DNA of 64,000 bases from Beroe ovata (lineage: Eukaryota > Ctenophora > Nuda > Beroida > Beroidae), in NCBI GenBank assembly GCA_946803715.1, contig CAMPET010000130.1, forward strand, positions 136,773 through 200,772, in the 5' to 3' direction. Shown here one piece after another: positions 1 to 14,057 of this stretch (position 1 is its first letter; each line of letters begins with the position of its first letter). The notes under the pieces are model-generated. The model searched no databases. It saw only the letters and a list, made by a program, of their open reading frames with translations, and was not told the origin of the DNA. The translations under genes were made by a program, and so were the position numbers.

Positions 1-157
1 CAGTCCAAGGACAGCTTCAGAATCTTCATTCCCCAAGCGCAAGAAACTCCAACAAACAACTTTACATTGGGCTCCATATAATCTATCAACATAAGAATCT
101 CAGCTCAAACTCTCACTCCCTAGCTTCCCACTTCCACTGCCCCCTCAAATGACCTAC

Positions 158-3100
158 CTCGTAATCTTTTCCTGCAGTAGCAGTGATGTCCTTCGTCTTG
201 TATCGTACAGTAATCCGACCATCGCACCCATCGTTACGCTCTATAACGAGCTCTGCCACACCAGCGCTCTCCTTGTACAGATAACTCGGCTTCTGGAATT
301 GCAGTATACCCGGCTCTGAGATTAAAGTGAGGATCAGTGAGGAAGATTGGGGGTTAGTTAGGGGGAGTGAGGGGAGTGGTGAGTGGGTTAAATCAGCCTT
401 TCTCCTCATCGATTTGTGAATTTGCAGCTGTAGCACGAGCTGTGTATGTAAACTTTAGGTCGAGCGCTCACTTAATATCACTGCGCTAACTTATCACTAC
501 TCCCCGTGCGTTCGTCATGACGTCACCATGACAACAATAACAACACGCTGACTAAACAATGAACCCGTAACATGAACATTACGTAGGTAGATGGGGAGGT
601 GTGAAAATGCACATCCGATGTTATAGCATGCAGGAGATGCATGTTGCTCACATCTATACACAAAACACAAGACGTAACTCTCATGTAACTTTTTCACGAG
701 AAAGATTCAAATCACACACATATAAGCATATACACACGGAATTACGGAAAGCCTTGCAGAGGTCAATTTTCTGGCAAATAAGGGTGTGAAACAAACAAAT
801 AATTGATATGCCAGAACATTGTTTGACATCTGTCTAACAAACTAACCGTCATCATTGATGATTGACACTTGTGTAACACAAATCTTGTCCATTTCCGTGC
901 CCCGGGACGGGTTGAAAAGTCGGACGAAAAACGTTTCCGTTTCCTCCCACACATCATCATCGATAATCTCAATCTCGATGCTCTTCACGTATTCACCCTC
1001 TTCGAACTCGATAACTCCGGATTTCGAGACATAGTCTTCACCGGCGGTGGCGGTTCCGTCAGATGTCTCGTAACTGAGGAAGAGAAGATGGGATATTTGG
1101 ACGACGAGAGAGCAGGGAAGGACGGGGGAAGAATTTGGGACGACGGGACAAAATGAGGGGTGGGGGAGTAAAATCGGTGAGGAAGGGGGATTTGGGGATA
1201 TGCGTTGGTTCTTGAGAAATGGATCACGTGCTAGCTTCGGCACTGGTGACTATTTTCATGAGTGATAATGATATGTCAACGCATGCTGTCACACACTTCC
1301 ACTAGATTAATACCTAGCTTCCTGTGTGGTATCAATGGTCGTATAGCAGGTGTATTTTCGTGAGTGAACAGTCAGTGAACACGCACACATGTTTATTATA
1401 TGTGTCATAACACTGTCTTCTAATGACAGTTATCTCCTACTACTAGTGGACGTGATGGACATATATCATAGAGCAAATGAGATATATACGAGAGTCACTG
1501 ACTCACGTAGATTCATGCACAGAGGGCGAGAGAGAGGGTACAAATTGAAGATATAATGATCAAGTGAATTCAGGGCTTAATAAGATGAAATATTTCCTTG
1601 TGTTTTACAAACTTGACGGTTGTCTTGCACTTGAGATTACCGGTCCTGACAACACCCAGTTTGATCGTTCCCTCGTTTTCCATACACGAATACGCAGCGG
1701 CAGAGAATTCTACTTTTGATACTGGAGAAGACGAGAGATGACTCAATAACACTCATGTTTTTGTGTAGAAAGATTCTTAGTTTACATTTTGGTCAAGGGA
1801 GCAATCTCATAATATAGTCCGTACATTTGTAAGGGTGTAACAAATTGCGAGGAGTCAATTAACATACGATTAACGCACTTAATATGGCTAATTACCTGTC
1901 ATATCGGCATTCTTATCCGATCGTCCTCCTTCATCGCCCCCAGCATCTTCTTCCTGATGAGAGATGACTCATGAGTGATGAGTAGTAACACGACCAAATA
2001 CACACACACAAACATACACACACATACTCACACACATACTCACACACTCACAAACATACACACACACCTACACACACAAAGTACTATTCATTACAGGGTG
2101 ATCGTTCATAATGAGTATTTACCGCCTCATTATGCACAAATAATTGAGCTGATAATAACTGTCCTTTACCTGTGACCGCCATAATGTGTGTGTGTATGTG
2201 CTTGTACCTACACTCTCTCCCACAAATACATTGATTCGGTTTAAGAAATAGATCATGATTTAGAAGATTCGTAAAACAACGGTTTTCACGCACACACGAA
2301 CAGATACGGATCATCGGAGACGGATATTGATTGTTATAGTTCACAATGATTCGAGATTGTTAGAATCATGGAAAACTCCAAAACCAGGGTACATCCTTAC
2401 ATCCTTTGGTGTCATAACGACCCGCATTGGCATGAGCATGGCATCCTTCACCTTCAAACGGGGGAGAGGGTTACTACCTACTACAATTGGAGAGGCCACA
2501 TTACATTACATGGTCACATTGAGATTGTGGAGTCTCAACATAACGTGACAGAGATAGGGAGATAGTAGGGTTTTCCATTCAGTATGTATATGAAAACTCG
2601 GCAGACTCTTTATCTCAAGAGTACATCATCCGATCGCAACTAACACACTTTCACGTTCAAATCCCTGTGAAATCTCCCCGGAATCCGCCTAAACCTACCT
2701 TTGGTTTGTTGTAGAACGGCACTTTGCTCCCGCCCTTGTTCGCTCGACCGGCGATAACCCGGTACCATGCACGGGAGTGGTGTGTTCGCCGTAACATTTC
2801 AGCGGTGGCGATGTCCGCCGCCTCCTTCGGGTCTTTCAGCTGCTTCTTACCCATCTGAGAGAGGGGGTGTTAGAGAGATGTTGAAGTGGTGAGAGCACAT
2901 GACGTCAATTTGACGTGTGCTGGGGAATTATTGGTAAAATTGTGGAGGCTGGGAGGTGGTAAGATATGTATATTTCTCATTTATGAACAAGCTGAAAATA
3001 TGAACATTGAAATGTCAGCAATTGCTGTGATTGATGCTAAATGCTCTTGTATACAACAACTCTAGCGCATGACGTGTAACATGTATACATGGGCATTGGG

Positions 3101-6100
3101 CATCATAACGAGGCGGCAAAATAAGTGACTGGTCAATGGTCATACTACTTTGGGTGAAATGTCATCGTCAAACAATGTGCATGCAAGTGGATGACTTGAA
3201 GTTAATTTAACAAGACGTGGGTCACTAGAATCATCACAATTTGATGCTCTTGGCTTTCTCGCCCTGGGGCCCAGAGCNGCAATTGCTGTGATTGATGCTA
3301 AATGCTCTTGTTTACAACAACTCTGGCGCATGACGTGTAACATGTATACATGGGCATCGGGCATCACAACGAGGCGGCATAATAAGTGACTGGTCAATGG
3401 TCATATTACTTTGGGTGAAATGTCATCGTCAAACAATGTGCATGCAAGTGGATGACTTGAAGTTACGTGGGTCACTAGAATTATCATCATAATATGATGC
3501 TCTTGGCTTTCTCGCCCTGGGGCCCAGAGCTTATGTAGTCAGAGTGACGTTTTTCGCACATGAACATTCCTCCGCCTTGGCCCGACAAGTGATGCATTTC
3601 ATTCCTCATAAAATGTGGAGCATACAACGTTAATATGCCATGCTGATGTTTGTGAGTACTTGACTTTTCAATTTGAGAGTGTTGAGAGAAGGAATAAACA
3701 CTTCTCAATCATGTCTCAATTCTCGGCACACCGCATTAACTTAATACTGTGATAGGTATTGCTTTGTTGACCCTATCATAGCGGGGCTTGACAATCTTGT
3801 TGACACTAATCCTTGTTGTCAGTGACGTCAATGTTGTAACATGTATGAGCAACAAAATATGATATCGAAATGCAGGTTCATTACACAAAACACAGCATAC
3901 ACGCGCTTATGATGAAATGACGAATATACCTAACGAAAATATGATAATGATATCATGGGGGAATAATAATATGAAATGCATGCGGCTCAAACTCAGACTC
4001 TCACCACAAACTCATGACTTTCAGTCCGGTGGTTATTCTGAAATGTCGATTACAGGTAATATAACGTCAATTAGCGATCAATTAACGTTGGGTCAACGCC
4101 AACTAAAATAACGTTGATAAGCGCAAAATGTGCTTTACCATATAGCACAAATTGCTTTGGGTCAGATTAAGATAAAAAGACAGACACATAGCGAGAAGTA
4201 TTCTTTCAGGAAAATGATTCGGCCTGATATTGCAAGATTTGTTATCGCTTACCACAGATTTAGCAGTTTGAAAGAAGCGAAATTGTGATAATTACCGACT
4301 GGAATTGTAATAATTACCTCAATGATGTGTCTCACGTCTTCTTCACTTCCACTCTTCTGCTTAGCAAACATATCTGAAATAAAGCCGTGTCAGTGGTGTC
4401 AAGAGAAGTGAAGTGGTGTCAAAGTTGAGCTATGTCAGAGTGAAGTGGTGTCAAGGATAAGTGGCGTCGAGACTCGAGGATGAAAGTGGTGTCAGCCTGA
4501 TTAACGGGATCGATCATTGATTGTATAAGAGTAATCATACATTGACAACATGGACATAAGGATATTGAAGAATTATTTATGAAATGTCATGTCGAAACGA
4601 GCGTCAGCGAAACATCCTTGATTGGTTGATAATTATAATCAATCCCTCCATCGAAGGGTGTCCTCATAATACTGACACTCTTCCAGCACGTAGAAAAGAT
4701 ACACACATAATGTCGAGACACAGATCATAGAGATCAGTAATTGTCATCCACACCAAAACAGTTAGAATATCTTAAATTTGGAAATGCTTTTCGCGTCTGA
4801 TTTCTAAATGTTTCTAAAGTGTTTTGTTCATATCGCATTACTCTGATTGGAGTCGGAATGGTGGAATATTGTTCAATCATTAGACAAACAAAAAAGGTTC
4901 ATCTTTTTATGAAGGAGCATAGAGTTTGTCAAGGGGAAGGTTTGTGTGTGTATGTGGTGGTGCAAAGTGATGGAATACACTGATTTCGCCATATTCTAAC
5001 ACCTACCTGTTGATACTATTGTAAGCGGACCCTATTATAGCCAGGGCGTATGTTGACTGTGGTGTTGAGCGAATAGCATGTACTCCATACATACACACGC
5101 ACAGACATAAGTGGCATAAGTATACAGTATACAGTGTACAGTATACACTATACACACAATGTATATTGTATAGTGTGAACGAGTGTTTGATCTAATGTAG
5201 TAGTTCAAAGTGTGTACTACTAGCGATGTTTTTCACACACACACACACAATACGGAGCAGATGTGTGACAGTGGAATACGTGATCAGAAGAAGGTTGCAT
5301 TCTAGGAATCATGTCACAACGCACAAATTGAATCATCGAGATTACATATTATTAAAATTGACCATTGATTGATAATTAGATAGTGTTGAATCCGAACCAC
5401 AACAATCACGTTTACCACACCCTCATCACTGTATGGTATTAACAATCGTAGTGTGCCACCAAACACACACACACTCACACACACAAAAACACACACAATA
5501 CCCTGCATCTCAATAGCATTGGGATCGTCACCGGGTGTCGAACTGTACACAGACACCTGGTTTGAAATGCGAGACAACTTGGACATCGTCCTCTCACGAC
5601 TCGCGAGAACAGCCTCAGTCAGGTCAATCTCTGCAGTTGTGATGAGATGGTGAGGGGCAGGAGACCCAAGCTGGGGTTGTGAGGTGGCTTAAAGCCCCTC
5701 AGCGAAGCGAGTTACGGCCAAAATTCGATCGGGAATCGATTCAGCGTCCAAAAATACATAGAAATCGATGGTATTTGCATGAAAATGGGTCAAAAAATTT
5801 TCGTTGAATTTCTGATCTACATATCGCTGAAAAGTGAAGAGAGTGACTCCACACTTTTGTACTTCGATTTCGAAGGTCTTTAATCATGACTGAAACAGCG
5901 CTGAGGACACCGATTTTTCACCAAATCATCTCTCCTACTCTCATACTACAAGTATCAATCCTTTTAACGATCATGTACAGCTCATACTTGCGTCAGGACC
6001 ACGCCCAAATCACGATTTCAAACTCGTGGGAAGCAACACCTGCAAAATCACGAAAATCAATGGGACACATTAAGGCCAAAAATGGCCAACAACATTTTCT

Positions 6101-9100
6101 CAGGAGACATACTGGGAACAAGTGTTCCTAGCTTACTTTTTGACGTAAAATCCGAATCTGTTGCTATTCTCGGGCTAACTCATTGAGAAATTGGTGAAAA
6201 TTACAATTTCTTATCATATGCGAGGGTCGAAGTCATATTGTAGACAGCAGCTCAGGGGAGCGAGATACGGCCAAAATTCGATCGGGAATCGATTCAGCGT
6301 CCAAAAATACATAGAAATCGATGGTATTTGCATGAAAATGGGACAAAAAATTTTCGTCGAATTTCTGATCTACATATTGCTAAAAAGCGTAGTGAGTGAC
6401 TCCACACTTTTGTACTTCGATTTCGAAGGTCTTTAATCAAGACTGAAACGGCGCTAAGGACACCGATTTTTCACCAAATCATCTCTCCTACTCTCATACT
6501 ACAAGTATCAATCCTTTTAACGATCCTGTACAGTTCATACTCGTTGTGGGACCACGCCCAAATCACGATTTCAAACACGTGGGAAGCAACACCTGCAAAA
6601 TCACGAAAATCAGTGGGACACACTGAGGCCAAAAAATGGCCAACAACATTTTCTCAGGAGACATACTGGGAACAAGTGTTCCTAGCTTACTTTTTGACGT
6701 AGAATCCGAATCTGGTGCTATTTTCGGGCTAGCTCATTGAAAAATTGGTGAAAATTCCAATTTCTTATCATATGCGAGGGTCGAAGTCATATTGCAGACA
6801 GCAGCTCTGGGGAGCGAGATACGGCCAAAATTCGATCGGGAATCGATTCAGCGTCCAAATATACATAGAAATCGATGGTATTTGCGTGAAAATATGACAA
6901 AAAATTTTCGTCGAAATCCTGATAGTATAAAGTGTATTAGTGTATAGTAGTGTATACTTCAATAGTAGTGTATAGTATTGTATACTTGTATAGTAGCAAG
7001 TGGATTGATCTCACACTTCTTTACGTTGCTTTTGGAGGGTCTTATAAGACATAGCCGGCAATTACGACTATCATTTTCTGTCCAATCATCTCTCCTACCA
7101 TCACCCTTTTTATGATCACTATAAATTCATACTCGTTGTGAAGCCATACCCAAATATTGACCTCAATTTTCATGGCCAATTCTCCGAAAGTAGGAATATA
7201 ACAAATGCCCAATTCATGCAAAACTTTGCCGACAACCCCATTCATTTACCGAGGAATTATTTCTCGGAAAACAGTTCAACACGTGTCCCTTCAACACAGT
7301 GAACACACTGGAACGGAATAGTTACCCGACAACGACTGTTAATTCTGAAGCTACTCTGAACGGGTTGCAGCTGTTGTTTTAACACACAAATATATATACC
7401 AGGCATGGAGCTTATGATAATACTATAGCAGTTGTTGTGGAGATTGTTGAAAGGACGGAGAATATTTGCTGGATTCAGCATGGAGGAATGGAACATGTTT
7501 AAAAAATTGCCGTTGGAACATCGGAGCGTGTTTGTATCTAGAATCGGGAATTGGTATCAGCGTGTTCATGGGGAGTGGATATATTATGTGAAAGAGCAGC
7601 AAATGTGAAACAGCGTATTTAATGGAAGACAGAGTAAAGGATTGTATGGTTTATGAAGCATAGGTAGGAACCATACCCTATGTAATATGTATAATAATGT
7701 TTGATAGGTACAGACACCAACCAACAAACCATGGAACCATGGAATCCTCATGATACCTAACATTCTGATGGTATGTCATGCGCCCCCAGCAATAATGATA
7801 ATACTAAGCTGTCTTGGTATACTTCTTACATGTAGTCCCCCGATAAATACTAGAAATTCATTCTGTCGAAACTAGTATATTTTGTATGAAAACATAAAAT
7901 CTCTATGTCTATTCTTAGACAAATACAGCGCTTGCTGTTAATAACCACGCTTACCCCCAAGATTGATGCTTTCTTCCACTGAAATGTTACAATGATATAG
8001 GGAAACATGCAGATCAAACTTAGTTCAAGAATTCTTTTTTGATCACTGATAACTCTTATCTAAAATGCTTAATGAGGCTTTGTGGGATCAGTATAATTAT
8101 TCTCTGGTTGATGAAGAAGTATTTCTAAATTAATTAATCCTATAACGTCATAGGCGCGGCAATTATTGCTCTCTCAAAGCAACAATGGAGTTACTTTTTA
8201 AAGGCTATGATAGATCATAGACAACATGATGACCTCTACAACACGACTTGTTACTTGGAAATAGCTACTCAATGTCAGAATTCCACGGGAAATATTAAGG
8301 GGGGGGAGTGTGTCAAGACGAAAAGGAGTAACGTTTCTTCGACGGTTTCTATAGAGTATTCTATTACAATGGGGAACAATATGTGCTTTTTTTAGAGTTT
8401 TAGGGGCTTACACAATACAAATTCACGTGACACAATACAAAGTCACGTGACACAATACAAAGTCACGTGACACAATACAAAGTCAGGTCACACAATACTA
8501 AGTCACGTGACAAAAACAAAGTCAAGTGACACGTGACACTCGCACACGTACCTTGCATCTGGTTCCAGTCGCCGTCCATCTCCATCTGCTTTCTCCAGAA
8601 GTTTTTATCCGCAGCAAATGCCAGGAGTACAATCAGGGGGAAGAAGAGGAACGTGACGATGCTCTCCCATATCTCGATGACGTTGGGCGAGATCACCTCG
8701 ATCACGAGGTACAGCCAGATGTACGCAAATACGGCGAAGAACGAGGTACACGCGAACACGTTGATTTCCTTGATCCGTCTCGACTCTCCCTCGGGAATGC
8801 ACACGATACAGATCGCCGTAATGACGAGGAGGTTGAAACTGGCGGAACCGACGATCGTACCGGGACCTAGCTCGCCCGGCTCGAAACCGTTACCGATGAT
8901 CTCGATGATGCTCAGCAGGATTTCCGGAGCGGACGATCCGAGCGCCATGAGCGTCAGATTACTCACGGTATCGTTCCAGATCTTCACCTCGATGGTGTCG
9001 AAATGGGGCGCGGCGCTTTCCTCGCTGGCGCCACCTCCACCACCCCCGTCGCCGTTTTGATTCGAGGTGGCGATCTTGATTTTCTTAGTTTTTGATGTGA

Positions 9101-9284
9101 TCACCTCGATGGCCGCCATGAAGACATCAGCGATAATGTTCACACCGAGGAACATGTACATAAGTCCGAGGAGATAGGCAAACGCCCGGCCATACCTGTT
9201 CCATTGGGACTCTGTTGCCTCGAATAGGGGCAGGATGATCGTCCCGTTACTGTAGATGTCGATGTAGTCATTGTTGGTTGCCAT
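158..9284 (-). CDS. Na+/Ca2+ exchanger, SLC8/NCX family (5' part, 8 exons; 3' end outside window)
   Basis: Plasma-membrane antiporter that exports Ca2+ in exchange for Na+. Exons, in transcript order on the minus strand: 9284-8552, 5630-5502, 4373-4318, 2854-2699, 1953-1896, 1721-1613, 1073-847, 315-158. All junctions are GT-AG and phase-consistent, giving 542 residues. The first exon has an N-G-T sequon at N13, a membrane segment (GLMYMFLGVNIIADVF) and the diagnostic alpha-1 repeat (SNLTLMALGSSAPEILLS, then GPGTIVGSASFN), followed by further membrane segments. The next exons form the large cytosolic loop (DPKEAADIATAEML, SRAWYRVIAGRA). They lead into Calx-beta 1 (YSCMENEGTIKLGVVR to EIIDDDVWEETETFFVRL) and the start of Calx-beta 2 (ending TATAGKDYE). 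No signal peptide precedes the ATG, so an upstream exon is possible. The donor at 1613/1612 (AA|GTTTGT) is weak but is the only one that keeps Calx-beta 1 intact. The rest of Calx-beta 2, the alpha-2 repeat and the C-terminal membrane domain lie beyond position 1. Confidence 0.95.
3018..3530. repeat. Near-identical tandem copies joined by one N (likely unmerged alleles)
   Basis: The segment 3018-3277 is repeated almost base for base at 3279-3530, with a single N at 3278 between them. Both copies start GCAATTGCTGTGATTG and end GGGGCCCAGAGC. They differ by a few substitutions and small indels. It lies in an NCX intron, so no coding sequence is affected. The single N at the junction points to an assembly overlap that was not collapsed, not a real duplication. 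Confidence 0.8.
5697..7230. repeat. Tandem repeat, about 554-bp unit, nearly three copies, in an NCX intron
   Basis: The marker GAGATACGGCCAAAATTCG (GAGTTACGG in copy 1) recurs about every 554 bp, with the copies anchored at about 5707, 6260 and 6814. Copies 1 and 2 are highly similar throughout. Copy 3 is interrupted at about 6920-6990 by short GTATAGTAGTGTATA-type repeats and then continues in diverged form to about 7230. Open frames across the array are not conserved between copies, and I see no protein motif. The unit looks like a satellite or an internally duplicated mobile remnant. Confidence 0.85.
8411..8530. repeat. Six 20-bp tandem repeats containing TCACGTGA, next to an NCX splice donor
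   Basis: Six consecutive 20-bp units of the form CACAATACAAAGTCACGTGA; the last units are degenerate. The array ends about 20 bp inside the intron, beside the first NCX coding exon (donor at 8551/8550). Most units carry the CACGTG E-box-type palindrome, so the block is a potential bHLH-site cluster as well as a minisatellite. Confidence 0.85.
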
Positions 9285-11203
9285 GGCAGTGCCGGTCTTT
9301 CAAGTGGTGCACCTCGTTTTACCTTTTCATTTTAAACCTAGCGAGAGAATTGACGGAATTAGGATGGGTGTGATGACATGTTAACAGTTAATCATTTTTC
9401 AATATTCATTTAAATTTCTGCACAATGATCCGAGGAAGTTCCCAATTTTTCAGTAATGAACAGTAAAAGCAGGCAAGTGTTCACCGCTGGCAATTTTCAC
9501 AACCGCATAGAAAAGTGCCACAAACAAAATGACATGAAATTAGTTGGTCCTTAGCATAACAATCGTGAAATCTAACATGCATCAATGTCAATTATAGACA
9601 TGAACTATCATTGCAAAACAATCACGAGACCTTTATGGCGACATAGGCGTACTGTGTTACGCACACGCGGTTGTCATACTCTCAGACTGGATTGATCTAC
9701 ATTGACTCAGCATGATTCCTTCAGATTATGCTGACTATAGAGATCGCATGCGGGTGTTGCTACTATAATATACTATGTTGCTACCATAATATGTTGCTAT
9801 GTGTTGCTATGTGTTGCTATGCATGTCTGTCGTTGTAAATGCGAATTTTCCGCTGAGATCACGGAACTATATACTATCATGGACACGCAGCAGTACTGTA
9901 TCATAGGTAGTGCTGTATAGCTTAGGACATAGTGATATCACCGTCTAACAGGAAACTTATAGATGGTCTAGGGAAAGAGACAGGGAGAGAGTTCAAATTA
10001 TTACGAATATATGACAGGAAACATCGTCTTTAGATAAACGCTAAAGTCGAAATTGCGACTTATGAAACGCACACACGCACAAACACACACACAAACACAA
10101 ATACACATAAATATGGTTATTGAACAGAATCAAAAAAAATGATTATCCCATTTCCGTGAAAATTGGCTACATGTATATCCACTATCCAGTTTACAATGAC
10201 AAAACACCCGGCCCAGCGATATTATCTTGCACGTGACAAAGATTATCCAATTAAGTGATTAATATGTTTGACAGTATCTCAGTGCCGAATAATTGGCACT
10301 TCCTGGGTCAATTTCAGGACATTTCGCAACATCACGCGCTGTTTCCTGTACGAAGATATAGACGAAAACTGTGCATATTTGAAGTTGAGTGAATAGAGCG
10401 AAATTTATCAACGAAAATCAATACAGAAATGAAATAGGTACATGAGGTTCAGACAACCACATATTATTGGGTATCAAAGCTGCGAACATTTCGAGCAAGC
10501 TTCGTATGAGTGTAGCAAGCGAGTTTACAAGAGCGAAGAGCGCTAATTTATTATTTTCTCTGTGGAGACAGTTACATCACAATAACGACAGATGAAATAG
10601 TGACAGTAAAAGAGTGATACACGAAAATGAGTTACCCTCAATTTACAAAGGAGCACCACCACCTTTATCTAATATATCAAGACTACAAAACGCCATCTAC
10701 AAAAGTTTTTGCACTATTTTAGGATGATAACTTCATAATTTTGAAGTAAAAAAGGAGTGTATTATAGCGTGCTAAATGAACTTCTATGATCACAAAAGGT
10801 TTGAACTTGTCATTGTTGTCTGACAGATGTAAAGAAAGAAAGAGAGAGAGAGGCGTGATGTGCGAAGTAGTAGGAAGTATAGATCATAGAAGGCAGATCA
10901 TAGAATATAGAACGTGGAAATGGAGAAAGAGTTCAATATAGCCGTCAGGAGAAGATAAAGGCGAATTTGAGCGATGTGTCAGAGGGCGGTACCAAAGGAA
11001 TGGCGATATAGGGTAGGTTAAATCATAACGATAACACCTAAGAAAGTAGGATAAGAAGGCAGAGAATAGTAATATCGTCGTGGAAAGTAGTACAACAACC
11101 CCAGGTGAATGTTACACTGAATCTATATAATGTCAACACACACACAGGGGGAGGCACTGAGAGAGTGTTATAACCGCGCGATATACACTCTCTCACCCTA
11201 TGT

Positions 11204-11208
11204 GTGCT

Positions 11209-11255
<47 letters not shown>

Positions 11256-11370
11256 TCGTGAGCGTGTGTATGTGTGTGTGCGTGTGTGTGTGTGTGTCTG
11301 TGTGTGTGAGCGTGGGANNTGTGTGTGTGCGTGTGTGTGTGTGTGTCTGTGTGTGTGAGCGTGGGATCAA
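11204..11370. repeat. (TG)n microsatellite with an NN join and duplicated flank
   Basis: TG-rich tract with TTTG, CGTG and TCTG interruptions. The block ending GTGTGTGAGCGTGGGA occurs on both sides of NN at 11318-11319, so the two sides are probably the same sequence assembled twice. Confidence 0.8.
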
Positions 11371-13164
11371 AAGGTACGCTGTTGCGAAACTAGGAAGATA
11401 ATTTTGCAAAAACAAAGCAGGGAGAGTTTCCGCGAAATATCTCGATTCATGATTGACTTTTCCTATTTGCGTGTTACTGCGTGCGTGATCCAATTTATAT
11501 CTCCCGTCTTAGTACACGCTTCATTTCTAATTGAATCAGTAATTGGCTTTTTATTAGGTGGTTTATCAATGGAGTGTAACTTTCGCCAATTAAATTACAA
11601 CGAAAGAACGTCATTATCAGAGAAAGATCCAAGAGATGTAAAATAGAGGAATAAAGTCTACAGAAAACTGTAGACGCAAGTCCATTCCATCAATTGTCTG
11701 CTCATTGTTTGTATGCATCGACACACACAACAAGCTCCAATAAACATACAGACACACACACACACGGTGCACACAAACACACAAACACACACAAAGACAC
11801 CCACGGCACACAAACAAACTGACAACAAAGGCAAACAAATAATGTCATAGAAATTAGTTTGTAATTCCGTGAATTCAGGTAGCTATGGTTTCCGAGGGAA
11901 ATACGACAGAGACAACACGCTCCTATATAGAATCACAGACACACATACAGACACAAACATAGACACACACATACAACCACACACAAAACAAATACAAACA
12001 TACATAGGTACAGACAAACAGCTATAATATCATTAACAGAACAACAAGACGCCATTTTTAAAGCGTGATACAAAACTATACCAGCAGGTCATCAACTGTC
12101 AAGATTGACACAGGTATTTCATAGCAACTTCAAACATATTTGAGCTGATGGGAAGTATAAGGAAACGCGCGTGTGTGTCTGTATGTGTGTGTATGTGTGT
12201 GTTTGTGACGTGTTTGCTATCAAACCACTCGACAGTCGACACTTTTCAATCACCAACCACGAATGACGTCACCAATACGTGGGCGTTACCATGTCAACAC
12301 CATGCGATTGATGCAACTCCTTTGATAAAACGTGACCAAGACCATTGGCGGGATTTAACCACAGTTCGTTACAAAATGCATGATGATAACTGCGCAATTT
12401 CAGAAATGTCAAATCATTCTTCCGCTGATTATTAGAGCAGTTTCGCAATCCATGATATCTTTACAATCATAAATAAGGCCTATTCAAATCAAGTTGGTTT
12501 CTCTGATTTCAACCAATGGCTCCACGTAAACAAGACTGCAAGATAAAACGACATTGAGAAAAGGTAGAGTAGTCAGTAGAAAGGAAACACCTCTCTATCA
12601 CAAGCTTATCACTGGTTTACAGTTTCATTGAGACAAGAAACGCAGCTGTGACCATGACAACAACAGTAGTCTGTCCATATTACCTAACTGCGCAGACATT
12701 CCTGAGAGAGGGAGACAGTTCTCACGCAAGATACCGTGAGTTCATTTCTCAAAACTGTATCAGCTCTAAACGTATTAGCCAAACACACGTACAGACACTA
12801 TCGTGATGATAGTTGTCACTACCTAAATAGTGATGAGTCATACAGAAACACTCAGAGTTTAAAACGCGGTCCATTTGAGTAGAGGACAACACATCAAATA
12901 GGCAGGTAAATTTTGGCTTGATCGATGAGTCTAGAGGCTAAGGATAATCGAAATGGGATAAACGCTCCAGATTATTCTCAATATACAGGCTTCTGCTTAT
13001 TCCTTATAATTTTGAAGTGTATGAACTCAATGTACTTTCTTATGAAAAGGTTTTAAATCATCACAACAGAGCAAAAGACCGGGCAAGTGAAATAATACAA
13101 GACATGGAGCGGCAGTGATCTCACGTTAGATATTATATAGAATGTACTCATGGAGCAACAATGA

Positions 13165-13384
13165 GAAGCGTGCTAGCACACAAACACACGCACACACGCA
13201 CACACTCAGACACACACATAAACCCAGATAGATATAGAGAAACACTCCAACACACTCATATACAGTCCCACAGTCACATACACAGTAGACACATACACAA
13301 ACACACAGACACATACAAAAAGCAGTCATTCAGACACACAAACACACAAGCACACACATACACACGCACACACACACACATAAA
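13165..13384. repeat. Imperfect (CA)n-rich tract
   Basis: About 220 bp of CACA runs with interspersed GACA, TACA and AACA units. The open frames on both strands here consist of His/Thr or Cys/Val and are not genes. Confidence 0.8.
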
Positions 13385-13823
13385 CGTAGAATGGTACACA
13401 CCTGTTGCACTGGTTTAGCGTTATAAGAATCAAGGGTGTGACACTTGTACAAACATAGGTCACTACAGCACATTGCTGCACTGGGCAGTGACATGTACTC
13501 ACATCACACGGAAAATTGGTGATCTAAAATGGGAGAAGAAACGAAGGAGGGGCGGCAAGGAAGAGCGTTGAAAACGTGAGAAGAAAGTTGAAAAGAGTAG
13601 AAAATTTCTCTAGGGAGGATCCGGGAACAAAAACCGATGATCCAGGAAATAAGAAATTAGGAAATGAGCTGTGTTATAATCTGTTTGATTGTGAATTGTG
13701 AAGGAAATAAGTTGAGGAACGGAAACGAAAACACACAGGGAATCAATCATGGTGCAATGTGGACATTGTTCATAACAAGATCATAGAGTGAAATGTATCT
13801 ACCCCATGAAATTCCTGCAGTGT

Positions 13824-14057
13824 TTGTGTGTGTGTGTGTGTGTGTGTNNNNNNNNNNNNNNNNNNNNNNNNNNNNNNNNNNNNNNNNNNNNNNNNNNNNN
13901 NNNNNNNNNNNNNNNNNNNNNNNNNNNNNNNNNNNNNNNNNNNNNNNNNNNNNNNNNNNNNNNNNNNNNNNNNNNNNNNNNNNNNNNNNNNNNNNNNNNN
14001 NNNNNNNNNNNNNNNNNNNNNNNNNNNNNNNNNNNTGTGTGTGTGTGTGTGTGTGTT
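13824..14057. repeat. (TG)n microsatellite containing a 188-bp assembly gap
   Basis: TG repeats on both sides of an N run at 13848-14035. The gap is most simply a microsatellite too long or too variable to assemble. Open frames that cross it are artefacts. Confidence 0.95.

Noticed and set aside
1-157. Continuation of the NCX Calx-beta 2 domain at the left edge
   Set aside because: After the donor at 158/157 the sequence is intron-like and I find no acceptor followed by a Calx-beta continuation before position 1.
5886-6436. Two 81-residue frames in the 554-bp repeat
   Set aside because: The frames lie in different parts of the unit and are not kept open in the other copies, so they are chance openings in a repeat.
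8411-8530. Possible CRISPR-like array
   Set aside because: The 20-bp units are contiguous with no spacers, and this is an animal genome.
11038-11493. 151-residue His/Thr-rich frame
   Set aside because: Low-complexity translation of a (CA)n microsatellite that crosses NN. It has no splice context or domain.
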